A DNA stretch of 64,000 nucleotides from Streptomyces sp. NRRL F-5727 (GTDB lineage: Bacteria > Actinomycetota > Actinomycetes > Streptomycetales > Streptomycetaceae), in contig NZ_JOGX01000031.1 in NCBI RefSeq assembly GCF_000719555.1, positions 1 to 64,000 on the forward strand. The letters run 5' to 3'. Both the position numbers and the translations under genes were made by a program. Below are positions 1 through 7,283 of this stretch, piece by piece. The notes below the pieces were generated by a model. It worked only from the letters and a program-made list of their open reading frames with translations. It was not told the DNA's origin and ran no database searches. The number at the start of each line of letters is the position of its first letter. The first letter of the stretch is position 1.

Positions 1-82
1 CCCCAGCACACCCCCGCCCCGGGGTCTCGCCCGTTCGGTCCCCGTCGCGGTGCGGGCACCCGGGGGCGGGGGTGTGCTGGGG
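1..82. repeat. 20-bp perfect inverted repeat
   Basis: Bases 1-20 (CCCCAGCACACCCCCGCCCC) are the exact reverse complement of bases 63-82, separated by 42 nt that are themselves GC-rich. The right arm ends about 37 nt before the start codon of the first gene. It could be a terminator of a gene lying left of the window or a structured leader; the window edge prevents a decision. Confidence 0.6.
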
Positions 83-119
83 CGTGACCCCCCACCCCCG
101 CACCCACGGGAGCAGCAGC

Positions 120-398
120 ATGGCCGTCATCGTCACCGTCGAGATCCCCGGCGGCACCCAGGAGCAGTACGAGGCCACGACCGGCCGGCTCACCGACGCC
201 GAGTGGTGGCCCCCGCAGGGCTTCCTCGCCCACGCGGCCGGCCCGGACGGGTCGGGCGGCTGGCGGGTCGTGGACTTCTGGGAGTCCGAGGAGGACTTCC
301 TCTCCTTCGCGGCCCAGGCGCGCCCGATCTTCCAGGAGCAGGGCATGCCGCCGATCCTGCCGAAGTTCCAGGAGGCGGCGAACGTCATCATCGGCTGA
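120..398 (+). CDS. small ABM-like (dimeric alpha/beta barrel) hypothetical protein
   Basis: A 92-residue protein. The ATG at 120 is chosen because it follows a purine-rich GGGAGCAGCAGC and because the product then begins directly with a beta strand (MAVIVTVEIPGG). Alternating strands, a WRVVDFWES strand and a terminal FQEAANVIIG segment resemble the antibiotic-biosynthesis-monooxygenase / dimeric alpha-beta barrel fold, usually found in small stand-alone Streptomyces proteins of unknown substrate. No catalytic residue can be named. It stands alone, 96 nt before the next gene on the same strand. The fold is an inference from the pattern; no function is claimed. Confidence 0.6.
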   Translation: MAVIVTVEIPGGTQEQYEATTGRLTDAEWWPPQGFLAHAAGPDGSGGWRVVDFWESEEDFLSFAAQARPIFQEQGMPPILPKFQEAANVIIG

Positions 399-494
399 AC
401 CGGCGCGTCCCGGCGCGTCCCGGCGCCGGACCACCCCATCCGGCGGGGCGAAAACCCTTTGCGGGGCGGGCCGGTGGCGGCCCACCCTGCCCCC

Positions 495-803
495 ATGAGT
501 CATCCCTCTTCCCGGCCCGTCGCGGAGCTGTTCTCCGCCGACGGCCGCCTCATCGCGATCCCGCGCCGCCCGGCCCGCCGTGCGGCGCTCCTCGCCCACC
601 TCGCCGAGACCCTCTTCGAGTCCGGCCGCGTCTACCGCGAGACCGAGGTCAACGAGGCCCTGAAGACCGTCCACGCGGACTACCCGGCGCTCCGCCGCTA
701 CCTGGTGGTCGGCGGCCTGCTCGCCCGGACGAAGGACGGCGCGGCCTACCACCGACAGCAGACGACCCCGGCCCCCGGAGGTGCGATCCCCGCCGTCGCG
801 TGA
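495..803 (+). CDS. DUF2087 domain protein
   Basis: A 102-residue protein. The region FSADGRLIAIPRRPARRAALLAHLAE, followed by the YRETEVNEAL and DYPALRRYLV segments, matches the DUF2087 pattern: a winged-helix-like domain found alone or fused to regulators and thought to bind nucleic acid. In the family the motif ends with a conserved basic/aromatic tail, seen here as RTKDGAAYHR. An in-frame ATG lies 36 nt upstream, but ATG 495 gives the usual short N-terminus. The stop codon overlaps the start of the LysE exporter (GTGA), so the two genes are translationally coupled. Its role is unknown. Confidence 0.75.
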   Translation: MSHPSSRPVAELFSADGRLIAIPRRPARRAALLAHLAETLFESGRVYRETEVNEALKTVHADYPALRRYLVVGGLLARTKDGAAYHRQQTTPAPGGAIPAVA

Positions 804-1420
804 CCGCCGCGGTGGTGGCCGGCCTGCTGGCCGGCTACGGCATCGCGATCCCGGTGGGCGCCGTCGGCGCGCACCTGGTGGCGGTCGCGGCCCGCAGCCC
901 GTGGCGTACGGGGGCGGGCGCGGCGCTCGGCATCGCGGCGGCCGACGGGGTGTACGCCCTGGTCGCGGTCGTCGGCGGGGCGGCGCTCGTGCCGCTCCTC
1001 GCGCCGGTGGCGGCGCCCCTGCGCTGGGTGTCCGCGGTCGTCCTGCTGGTCCTCGCGGGGGCCTCGGCCCGTACCGCGCTCCGCGCCCACCGTGCCCACC
1101 GCGGCGGGACCGCGCCGGACGAACGGCCGGTGACGGCCCCGCACCGGGCCTTCTGGACCTTCCTCGGGATCACGGTCCTCAACCCGATGACGGTCCTCTA
1201 CTTCACGGCCCTCGTCCTCGGCGGCCACGCCACGACGGGCCCGGCCGAGGGGGCCGTCTTCGTCGCCGCGGCGTTCGCCGCCTCGGCGAGCTGGCAGCTC
1301 CTCCTGGCCTCCACCGGCACCCTCCTCGGCCACGCCCTGACGGGTGCCCGCGCCCGGCTCCTCACGGGCCTGGCGTCGAGCGCGCTGATCGCGGTCCTCG
1401 CGGTGGGTCTGGTGGTCTGA
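800..1420 (+). CDS. LysE/RhtB-family exporter
   Basis: A 206-residue, very hydrophobic membrane protein. It starts at GTG 800, whose last two bases fall inside the stop codon of the DUF2087 gene. About six membrane segments are visible. The motif GYGIAIPVGAVGAHLV in the first helix and NPMTVLYFTALV in the middle match the conserved G..PGP and NP...F features of the LysE family, which exports amino acids or related small molecules by proton antiport. The loop RAHRAHRGG between helices three and four is typical in position. The substrate cannot be told from sequence. Co-expression with the DUF2087 protein suggests the latter may sense or regulate export. Confidence 0.85.
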   Translation: MTAAVVAGLLAGYGIAIPVGAVGAHLVAVAARSPWRTGAGAALGIAAADGVYALVAVVGGAALVPLLAPVAAPLRWVSAVVLLVLAGASARTALRAHRAHRGGTAPDERPVTAPHRAFWTFLGITVLNPMTVLYFTALVLGGHATTGPAEGAVFVAAAFAASASWQLLLASTGTLLGHALTGARARLLTGLASSALIAVLAVGLVV

Positions 1421-1520
1421 GCCGGCGGCCGAGGGGGCGGCCGAGCGGACGGTTCCGGATTGCCCGTGCGGCCCGATCACGTCATGATCCCCGCTGTCGT
1501 CCTGACGATCGGGGGAGAAC

Positions 1521-2849
1521 ATGACGGGACGGGTACTGACGCGCGGGCTGCGCCGGAGGCATCTGGCGATGATCGCGCTCGGCGGGGCCATCGGCGCCGG
1601 GCTCTTCGTGGGTTCGGGGGTGGGGATCGCGGCCGCCGGGCCGGGCATCCTCGTCTCGTACGTCCTCGCCGGCGCGCTCACCGTGCTGGTGATGCGGATG
1701 CTCGGCGACCTCTCCGCCGAGCGGCCGGTCACCGGCTCCTTCGCCGAGCACGCCCGGCGGGCCTTCGGCGGCTGGGCCGGGCTGCTCGCGGGCTGGATGT
1801 ACTGGGCGCTGCTCGTCGTCAGCGTCGCCGCCGAGGCGATCGGCGCGGCCCGCATCGCGCACGGCTGGTGGCCGGCCGTGCCGCCGTGGGCGTGGGTCGC
1901 CGTCTTCATGACCGTCTTCACCGCCGCCAACCTGACCGGGGTACGCCGCTTCGGCGAGCTGGAGTTCTGGTTCGCCGGCCTGAAGATCGCCGCCATCGCC
2001 GGTTTCCTGCTGCTCGGCGTCGCCGCCCTCGCCGGCCTGGTCGGCGGCTTCGCCTCACCGGGGGCCGGGCACCTCACCGGCGCGGGCGGTTTCCTGCCGC
2101 ACGGCTGGCACGGCGTCGCCGTCGGCATGGTCGCCGCCGTCTTCGCCTTCGGCGGCCTGGAGACGGTCACGATCGCCGCCGCCGAGTGCGAGGACCCGGC
2201 CCGCGCCGTGCGCACCGGCGTCCGCGCCGTCATGTGGCGGGTGGCGGTCTGCTACCTCGGCTCGATGGCCGTCATCGTCGCGCTCGTCCCGTGGAACGCG
2301 CCGGGGGTCGCCGACGGCCCGTACACCGCCGTCATGGAACGGATCGGCGTCCCCGGCGCCGCCGACGTCATGAGCGCCGTCGTCCTCGTCGCCCTGCTCT
2401 CCGCGATGAACGCCAACATCTACGGCTCCTCCCGCATGCTGTACGCGCTCGTCGACCGCGGCGACGCCCCGCCCGTCCTCGGCCGGGTCCGCGCCGGCGT
2501 CCCGCACACCGCCGTCGTGGCGTCGGCCGCCTTCGGCTTCGTCTCGGTCGTGCTGAGCCTGCTGTGGCCGCGTACGGTCTTCCCGTTCCTGCTGAACTCG
2601 ATCGGCGCGGCGATCCTGATCGTCTGGGCCCTGATCGCCGGCTCCCACCTGCGTCTGCGCGGCCCGTCCGCCGCCTCGCTGACCGCGCTCGCCGGCATCG
2701 GGGCGGTCCTGCTGTTCATGCTCGGCGACCCGGCGAGCCGCGTCCAGTTGCTCACCACCGGCGGGTGGGCGGCGGCGCTGCTGGTGTGGGCGGCGGTCAG
2801 GCGCCGGTGGCGTACCGCGCCAGGAACAGGTCCACTCCCGAGCCGATGA
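1521..2849 (+). CDS. APC-superfamily amino acid permease
   Basis: A 442-residue membrane protein with about 12 hydrophobic segments. The N-terminus LTRGLRRRHLAMIALGGAIG, followed by AGLFVGSG, is the hallmark of the AAT/GABA-permease group of the APC superfamily, with the glycine-rich break in helix 1 that binds the substrate carboxylate. A FGGLETVTIAAAE motif in helix 6 and NANIYGSSRMLYAL in helix 8 also match. It probably imports an amino acid by proton symport; which one is not visible. The start follows GGGGGAGAAC at a good Shine-Dalgarno distance. The 3' end overlaps the convergent TetR gene by 53 bp, which is common in this genome. Confidence 0.88.
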   Translation: MTGRVLTRGLRRRHLAMIALGGAIGAGLFVGSGVGIAAAGPGILVSYVLAGALTVLVMRMLGDLSAERPVTGSFAEHARRAFGGWAGLLAGWMYWALLVVSVAAEAIGAARIAHGWWPAVPPWAWVAVFMTVFTAANLTGVRRFGELEFWFAGLKIAAIAGFLLLGVAALAGLVGGFASPGAGHLTGAGGFLPHGWHGVAVGMVAAVFAFGGLETVTIAAAECEDPARAVRTGVRAVMWRVAVCYLGSMAVIVALVPWNAPGVADGPYTAVMERIGVPGAADVMSAVVLVALLSAMNANIYGSSRMLYALVDRGDAPPVLGRVRAGVPHTAVVASAAFGFVSVVLSLLWPRTVFPFLLNSIGAAILIVWALIAGSHLRLRGPSAASLTALAGIGAVLLFMLGDPASRVQLLTTGGWAAALLVWAAVRRRWRTAPGTGPLPSR

Positions 2850-3468
2850 CCCGCTCCAGCTCGGCGTCCTCGATCTCCGCCTCCGGGGAGAAGGTCCGCA
2901 CGAGCTGCGGCACTCCGACCGTCGCCGCGACCAGCTGCTGCACCGCCAGCTTCGGGTCCGGCGCGTCGAGGACGCCCCGGGCGTGCAGTTCGGTGAACGC
3001 CTCGACCAGCGGCCCGTTGTTCATGTCGTAGCTGACCCGGTACCAGAGCTGGCCGAGCTGCGGGAACCGGTCGATCTCGCCGATCACCAGCCGGCGCAGC
3101 GACATGATGTCGGGGCGCAGCAGGATCCGCGCCCAGTCCGTCGTCAGCTTCAGCAGCGCGGAGCGCAGGTCGGGGGCGGCGGCGATGGTCGAGTTGGTGG
3201 GCTCCAGGTCCGCGTACGTCTTCGGCAGCACGCCGCCGATGACCGCCAGGAACAGCCGCTCCTTGCTGCCGAAGTGCTTGTAGATCGTCGCCTTCGACAC
3301 CCCGGACCGGGCGGTGATGGCGTCCATCGACGCGGCCGAGTACCCCTCCGCCAGGAACTCCGTCAGCGCCGCGTCGATGATCGCCTGCCGCTTCCGCGAG
3401 GCCGCGTCGGCGGGGTCGGGGATGACCGGGATGCCGTACTCGTCGAGGACGTCCTTGCTGGCGGCCAT
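2797..3468 (-). CDS. TetR/AcrR-family transcriptional repressor
   Basis: A 223-residue regulator. The N-terminal HTH reads RKRQAIIDAALTEFLAEGYS then AASMDAITARSGVSKATIYK and HFGSKERLF, a textbook TetR DNA-binding domain at about residues 28-72. The C-terminal part (LRRLVIGEIDRFPQLGQLWY onward) resembles the AefR-like TetR_C domain, which binds small hydrophobic ligands. ATG 3468 is chosen over an upstream ATG because the latter would put the -10 region inside the gene. A site AACGGTTCGGTC lies 53 nt upstream and recurs three times before the FMN reductase and MFS genes, so this protein probably represses itself and both of those operons. The ligand is unknown, possibly a quinone or similar toxic aromatic. 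Confidence 0.9.
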   Translation of the reverse strand: MAASKDVLDEYGIPVIPDPADAASRKRQAIIDAALTEFLAEGYSAASMDAITARSGVSKATIYKHFGSKERLFLAVIGGVLPKTYADLEPTNSTIAAAPDLRSALLKLTTDWARILLRPDIMSLRRLVIGEIDRFPQLGQLWYRVSYDMNNGPLVEAFTELHARGVLDAPDPKLAVQQLVAATVGVPQLVRTFSPEAEIEDAELERVIGSGVDLFLARYATGA

Positions 3469-3520
3469 GGCGGTACGTCCTCGGGGGTAGGGGAGGGGGT
3501 CCGGTCCAGTATATGAACTG

Positions 3521-3532
3521 AACGGTTCGGTC
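3521..3532. promoter_or_regulatory. TetR operator-like site upstream of the TetR gene
   Basis: AACGGTTCGGTC, inside CTGAACGGTTCGGTCTG. It is the same motif as the three copies at 5306-5364 and lies just upstream of the divergent reading start of the TetR gene. Inferred autoregulatory operator. Confidence 0.6.
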
Positions 3533-3576
3533 TGCAAAGGGCCGGTTCCGGTTTCCGGTCGGCCCGGGGCAGGGCG

Positions 3577-4062
3577 TCAGACGAAGAAGCTGTCGTGCTT
3601 CACCAGGAACGCGGCCCGGTCCGCCTCGCTCATCCCCGCCAGGTCGCCGATCCGCTCGAAGTACTCCTCCCGGGGCGCGCCCGGCGCGAACAGCATCAGC
3701 ATCGACGCGGGCTCCCCGGACTCGTTCCGGAAGGCGTGCAGTCCGCCGACGGGCACGTAGAGGTGGTCGCCGGAGCGGGCGTCCACCCACCGCTCGCCGT
3801 CGAAGAGGCGGATCGTCCCGGAGAGCACGAAGAACGCCTCCGACATCGCCTTGTGGAAGTGGGTGGCGGGCCCGGCCGACTCGGGCCCCATGTCCACCCG
3901 GTAGAGCCCGTACTCGCCCTGGGTGGAGAGGGTGGTGGAGAGGTAGTGGTACGCGGCGGGCGCGACGCCCGTGGCGACGAAGTCGGGCGGGGTGTCGGCG
4001 GGCCGGAAGCGGGCGCTGATCTCGCCCTGGTCGCCGAGGTAGCGGGGGTCGGGGTAGGACAT
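3577..4062 (-). CDS. cupin-domain protein
   Basis: A 161-residue single-domain cupin. Motif 1 appears as PATHFHKAMSEAFFVLSGTI (metal ligands in HFH and the glutamate) and motif 2 as GDHLYVPVGGLHAFRNESGE, with the third histidine in LHAF. The C-terminus (EYFERIGDLAGMSEADRAAF) is common to small actinobacterial cupins of unknown substrate. It follows the MFS gene on the same strand after 61 nt, so the two are probably co-transcribed from the operator region near 5300. It may be a dioxygenase or isomerase acting on the same compound that the MFS protein exports; that is inference from context. Confidence 0.85.
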   Translation of the reverse strand: MSYPDPRYLGDQGEISARFRPADTPPDFVATGVAPAAYHYLSTTLSTQGEYGLYRVDMGPESAGPATHFHKAMSEAFFVLSGTIRLFDGERWVDARSGDHLYVPVGGLHAFRNESGEPASMLMLFAPGAPREEYFERIGDLAGMSEADRAAFLVKHDSFFV

Positions 4063-4123
4063 GACGTCTCCAGAGGTGAAGAGGGAAGGGGGTCAGGGGG
4101 AAGGGAGGAAGGGGGGAAGAGGG

Positions 4124-5185
4124 TCAGGAGAGGAGGGCGGAGGCGAGCGCCGGGCCGGCGGCCACGCCCACCAGGAACGCGAAGTTGAAGAGGCCGACGG
4201 CGGTGTCGTGCAGCTCCTCCGGCAGGCCCTCCGTGGAGGCGCCGGTGAGCAGCCCCTGCGCGGCGGCGGTGGCGAGCGAGCTCACCCCGGACCCGAGCAG
4301 GACGACCCAGGCCCAGGGCCCGCCCGCGGCGAGCGCGACGGCGAGGGCGCCCCCGCAGGCCAGGACCCACGGCCGTGCCCGCGCCCGGACGAGCAGCCAG
4401 GACAGCAGCGCCCCGGCGAGCGCGGCGACGGCGGCGAACGCCCCGGTCTGCACGACCCCCCACCCGGCCAGCTCCCCGGCCCGCCGGGGCCCGGCGTACA
4501 TGAGCCCGAAGTTGACGGTGGAGAGCACCAGCATGAGCCCGGCGGAGGAGCGGAAGGTGGGGGAGCGGAGGGCTGTCGCCGTCCCGTCGCGGGCCGGCCG
4601 GGGCCGCGGGCTGTCGGGGGCGTCCGGGGCGGGGCCGCGTACCCACCCGAGCGCCGCCACGCTCAGTACGGGCAGCACGAGCGCGCCCCGCCAGTCGACG
4701 CCCGCCGCGATCGCCGCGCCGCCGAAGAGCCCCGCCGTGCCGCCCACCGCGCTGCCGATGGCGACGAGTCCGGCGGACCGCCCGCTGCGGTCGCGGCCGG
4801 CGAGCTGGAAGGCCGCCACGTTGAACCCGGCCGCGCCGGCCGCGAGCAGTGCCCGCCCGGCGAGGGCGGCGGCGAAGCCCGGGACGAAGAGCACGAGCGC
4901 CGTCCCGGCGACGACGAGCGCCGCCGCCGTCCGCAGCGTGCCGCCCGGCCCGCTGCGCCGTCCGGCGGCGGTGAGCAGTGGCGTGCCGGCGGCCATGCCG
5001 ATCCCGAAGACCGTCAGGAGCCAGGTGGCGGTGGGGACGGACACGCCGAGCGAGGCCGCGGCCTCGGGCACGACGAGCGCGGGCCCGGACACCCCGGCGG
5101 CGGCGGGTGCGGCGAGGGCGGCGAGCGCGAGGGCCCGCCCCCGTACGGCCGTCCCCGCGGCGGCGGCGACCGTCCCGGCCGTCAT
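4124..5185 (-). CDS. MFS transporter (exporter)
   Basis: A 353-residue membrane protein, slightly short for the 12-helix major facilitator superfamily, with an alanine-rich first helix (ALALAALAAPAAAGVSGPAL) and a motif-A-like loop region GTPLLTAAGRRSGPGG between helices 2 and 3. The family exports drugs or metabolites by proton antiport. It is divergent from the FMN reductase gene, with three operator-like repeats between them, and precedes the cupin gene. Its ATG overlaps the stop codon of a short upstream reading frame (ATGA at 5182-5185), which may couple its translation. The substrate is unknown; regulation by the nearby TetR protein is inferred. Confidence 0.85.
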   Translation of the reverse strand: MTAGTVAAAAGTAVRGRALALAALAAPAAAGVSGPALVVPEAAASLGVSVPTATWLLTVFGIGMAAGTPLLTAAGRRSGPGGTLRTAAALVVAGTALVLFVPGFAAALAGRALLAAGAAGFNVAAFQLAGRDRSGRSAGLVAIGSAVGGTAGLFGGAAIAAGVDWRGALVLPVLSVAALGWVRGPAPDAPDSPRPRPARDGTATALRSPTFRSSAGLMLVLSTVNFGLMYAGPRRAGELAGWGVVQTGAFAAVAALAGALLSWLLVRARARPWVLACGGALAVALAAGGPWAWVVLLGSGVSSLATAAAQGLLTGASTEGLPEELHDTAVGLFNFAFLVGVAAGPALASALLS

Positions 5186-5289
5186 GCCGCACCGCCCGCG
5201 GGTATGCGCCCGGTGCCCGGGCCCGTGAACTCGGCGGTGTCGGAGCCGCGTCGCGGGCCCGCTGTCGTCTCCGTACGGGTCGTCTTCAT
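5182..5289 (-). CDS. possible 35-aa leader peptide of the MFS gene
   Basis: An ATG at 5289 opens a 35-codon frame (MKTTRTETTAGPRRGS...) whose TGA overlaps the ATG of the MFS gene as ATGA. The peptide is Thr- and Gly-rich and without a hydrophobic segment. No good Shine-Dalgarno precedes it, so it may be chance. If translated it would be a cis-acting leader that couples ribosome flow into the exporter gene. Confidence 0.3.
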   Translation of the reverse strand: MKTTRTETTAGPRRGSDTAEFTGPGTGRIPAGGAA

Positions 5290-5305
5290 GCCGACGAGAA
5301 AACTA

Positions 5306-5317
5306 TACCGTTCGGTT
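5306..5317. promoter_or_regulatory. TetR operator-like site A
   Basis: TACCGTTCGGTT, next to a TATAGT on the minus strand that could be the -10 of the MFS gene. First of three copies of the motif that also precedes the TetR gene. Confidence 0.6.
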
Positions 5318-5331
5318 CACTGTCAAGACTG

Positions 5332-5343
5332 AACGGTTCGGTT
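5332..5343. promoter_or_regulatory. TetR operator-like site B
   Basis: AACGGTTCGGTT, 26 nt from site A. The flanks (CTGAACGGTTCGGT) are identical to those of the site in front of the TetR gene. It overlaps the first base pairs of the TTGACA -35 of the FMN reductase promoter. Confidence 0.65.
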
Positions 5344-5370
5344 GACACCCTGAACCGTTCGGTTTACGTT
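5342..5370 (+). promoter_or_regulatory. promoter of the FMN reductase-MBL operon
   Basis: TTGACA (5342-5347), 17 nt spacer, TACGTT (5365-5370), about 50 nt before the ATG. The spacer contains operator-like site C and the -35 overlaps site B, a classical arrangement for repression by a TetR protein. Confidence 0.65.
5353..5364. promoter_or_regulatory. TetR operator-like site C
   Basis: AACCGTTCGGTT, the best palindrome of the set (AACCG-TT-CGGTT), 21 nt from site B and located in the spacer of the promoter above. Confidence 0.65.
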
Positions 5371-5419
5371 GCGGGCATCGCGGCGCCGCTGCCAAGGCGC
5401 CCTCACCCAGGGGGACTTG

Positions 5420-5986
5420 ATGACCGCAACCGTCCTGGCCGTCTCCGGCTCGCTCCGCGCCGACTCGCACAACACGCTCCTGCTGCACGCCGCCCGCAAG
5501 TTCAACCCCGGCGGCCTCGACATCGAGATCTACGAGGATCTCCGCGAGATCCCGCCGTACGACCAGGACCTCGACCACCCCGACCGCCGCCCGGCCGTCG
5601 TGGCGGAGCTGCGCCGGCGGGTGGTGGAGGCGGACGGACTCCTCATCGCCACGCCCGAGTTCAACTACTCGATCCCCGGCGTCCTGAAGAACGCCCTCGA
5701 CTGGGTCTCCACCGACTGGACCCGCACGGAGGGCCTGCCGCTGCGCCGCAAGCCGATCGCGATCCTCGGCGCCGCGCCGACCAACTTCGGCACGGTGCGG
5801 GCGCAGTTGGCGCTGCGGCAGGTCTTCGTCTGGACGGACAGCGACGTCGTGGTGAAGCCGGAGGTCCACCTCTTCCGCTCGCACGAGCGCTTCGACGCGG
5901 ACGGCACGCTGACGGACGAGACCTCGATCGGCCTCCTCCAGGAGCTCCTGACCGCCCTCGAGTCCAGGATCGGGGCCCGGTCATGA
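5420..5986 (+). CDS. NAD(P)H-dependent FMN reductase family protein
   Basis: A 188-residue flavodoxin-fold reductase. VLAVSGSLRADSHNTLLL binds the FMN phosphate near the N-terminus, and TPEFNYSIPGVLKNALDWVS is the second family signature in the middle. The family reduces FMN, quinones, azo dyes or chromate with NAD(P)H. It begins 8 nt after GGGGGAC and its stop overlaps the ATG of the MBL hydrolase (ATGA). It is driven by a TTGACA/TACGTT promoter covered with operator-like repeats, so it is most likely induced when the TetR repressor binds a toxic ligand. A quinone or xenobiotic reductase role is inferred; the substrate is not visible. Confidence 0.9.
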   Translation: MTATVLAVSGSLRADSHNTLLLHAARKFNPGGLDIEIYEDLREIPPYDQDLDHPDRRPAVVAELRRRVVEADGLLIATPEFNYSIPGVLKNALDWVSTDWTRTEGLPLRRKPIAILGAAPTNFGTVRAQLALRQVFVWTDSDVVVKPEVHLFRSHERFDADGTLTDETSIGLLQELLTALESRIGARS

Positions 5987-6747
5987 CGCTCACCGCCACC
6001 TACGTCGGCACGGCGACGCTCCTTCTCCGGGTGGGCGGCCTCGCGGTGCTCACGGACCCGGCCTTCGACCCGGCCCCGGCCGACTACCCCGGCGCCCGCC
6101 CGCTCCGCCGCACCGCGGGTCCCGCCGTCACCCCCGCCGAACTGCCGCCGCTCGACCTGGTCCTCCTCTCCCACGACCAGCACGCCGACAACCTCGACGT
6201 CTCCGGCCGCGAGGTCCTGGCCGGCGCCCGCCTGGTCCTGACGACCCCCGAGGCGGCGGCACGGCTGGGCGGCCGCGCGGTGGGCCTGACGCCCTGGCAG
6301 TCCCACACCCTCCTGACCCCCGGCGGCACCGCGCTCACGGTCACCGCCGTCCCGGCCCGCCACGGCCCCGAGGGCACGGAACACGTCACGGGACCGGTCA
6401 CCGGCTTCGTCCTCACCCACGAGGACCGGACCCTCTACGTCTCCGGCGACACGACCCGCCACGCCGCCCTGAACGACCTGGCCACCCGTTTCGCCGTCGA
6501 CACGGCCTTCCTGCACCTGGGCGACGCCCACTTCCCCACCACGGGCGACCGCTCCTTCTCCCTCAGCGCGCGGGAGGGCGCGGCCCTGGCCCGCACCCTG
6601 GGCGCCCGGACGGTGATCCCCCTCCACTACGAGGGCTGGACCCACTTCACCGAATCCCGTGCCGCCATCGAGGCCGCGTTCCCGCCGCCCGGCACGGAGA
6701 CCCCCTACCTCCGCTTCCTCCGGCCGGGTGCGGCGGAGACGGTCTGA
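5983..6747 (+). CDS. MBL-fold metallohydrolase (UlaG-like)
   Basis: A 254-residue metallo-beta-lactamase-fold protein. The N-terminus LTATYVGTATLLLRVGGLAV and the strand VLTDPAFDPAP are typical of the UlaG/YtnP-like branch. The metal motif is LLSHDQHADNLD, a variant of HxHxDH in which the first position after His is Asp and the second His precedes ADNLD. Further ligands appear in PARHGPEG, YVSGDT and LHYEGW. The start codon overlaps the stop of the FMN reductase gene, so it is co-translated with it. It may hydrolyse the product of the reductase; this is contextual inference only. Its 3' end overlaps the convergent SVGS-repeat gene by 43 bp. Confidence 0.85.
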   Translation: MTLTATYVGTATLLLRVGGLAVLTDPAFDPAPADYPGARPLRRTAGPAVTPAELPPLDLVLLSHDQHADNLDVSGREVLAGARLVLTTPEAAARLGGRAVGLTPWQSHTLLTPGGTALTVTAVPARHGPEGTEHVTGPVTGFVLTHEDRTLYVSGDTTRHAALNDLATRFAVDTAFLHLGDAHFPTTGDRSFSLSAREGAALARTLGARTVIPLHYEGWTHFTESRAAIEAAFPPPGTETPYLRFLRPGAAETV

Positions 6748-7022
6748 ACGGCGAGGACGGCCCCCGCCGCCAGGACGGCGCCGCCACCCGCCAGCACACC
6801 GCAGCGGGAGCGCCAGGAGAGGGCCGACCACTGGGACTCCGCCGACAGGAGGGAGCCCAGGCTCGCCCAGGAGCCCACGGAGAGGACGGAGGCGGCCGAG
6901 CCGACCGAACCGATGGACAGGAAGGAGCCGACCGAGCCGATCGACAGCGTCGAGCCGACCGAGCCGATCGACAGGAACGAGTTCCGGGAAGCGAGGGACC
7001 AGCGGGAACCGTCAGCGCTCAT
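6705..7022 (-). CDS. SVGS-repeat membrane-associated protein, unknown function
   Basis: A 105-residue protein I do not recognise as a named family. Residues 16-50 consist of nine-residue repeats of the type xLSIGSVGS (FLSIGSVGS, TLSIGSVGS, FLSIGSVGS, then a degenerate AASVLSVGS), encoded by a 27-bp direct repeat. They are followed by SWASLGSLLSAESQWSALSW and a C-terminal hydrophobic segment (CGVLAGGGAVLAAGAVLAVQ) ending in a basic tail GRRKRR. The pattern suggests a regular Ser/Gly solenoid or fibre attached to the membrane with the basic tail in the cytoplasm. It starts 23 nt after the stop of a 54-residue membrane protein, so the two probably form an operon. Function unknown. Confidence 0.7.
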   Translation of the reverse strand: MSADGSRWSLASRNSFLSIGSVGSTLSIGSVGSFLSIGSVGSAASVLSVGSWASLGSLLSAESQWSALSWRSRCGVLAGGGAVLAAGAVLAVQTVSAAPGRRKRR

Positions 7023-7045
7023 GGACCGATCGTAGACACGGAGCC

Positions 7046-7210
7046 CTATCCGGCGCAGGCCGGCAGGAATTCCAGGCCCTCGGGTGTCCCGAACCGGACC
7101 ACCGCCATGTACGCCTCCGGGTAGTCGCACCCGAGGTCGGTCCACTGCAGCGCGAAGAACGTCCACACGGCGAAACCCGCGAGGAACCACCATCCCCAGC
7201 CCTTTGACAT
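7046..7210 (-). CDS. 54-aa small membrane protein, unknown function
   Basis: A small gene (55 codons) reading MSKGWGWWFLAGFAVWTFF and onward. One Trp-rich membrane segment occupies about residues 5-22 (WGWWFLAGFAVWTFFALQW). The remaining 30 residues contain two cysteines (C29 and C52) that would lie outside the cell if the N-terminus is inside, and could form a disulfide. Coding quality is supported by G/C third positions and by the short 23-nt spacing to the SVGS-repeat gene on the same strand. I know of no function. GAGCC about 6 nt upstream is a weak ribosome-binding site. Confidence 0.65.
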   Translation of the reverse strand: MSKGWGWWFLAGFAVWTFFALQWTDLGCDYPEAYMAVVRFGTPEGLEFLPACAG

Positions 7211-7228
7211 GTCCGGCTCGTACCCGGG

Positions 7229-7262
7229 GGGCCGCCGGAGGAACCGGTTCCCCCGACGGCCC
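7229..7262 (-). terminator. terminator-like hairpin after the serine hydrolase
   Basis: Bases 7229-7245 pair with 7246-7262 over 15 of 17 positions with essentially no spacer (centre GGAACC/GGTTCC). It begins 22 nt after the stop of the serine hydrolase gene and precedes the 54-aa protein gene. Confidence 0.65.
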
Positions 7263-7283
7263 TTCCCGGGCGGGCGGGACGGG

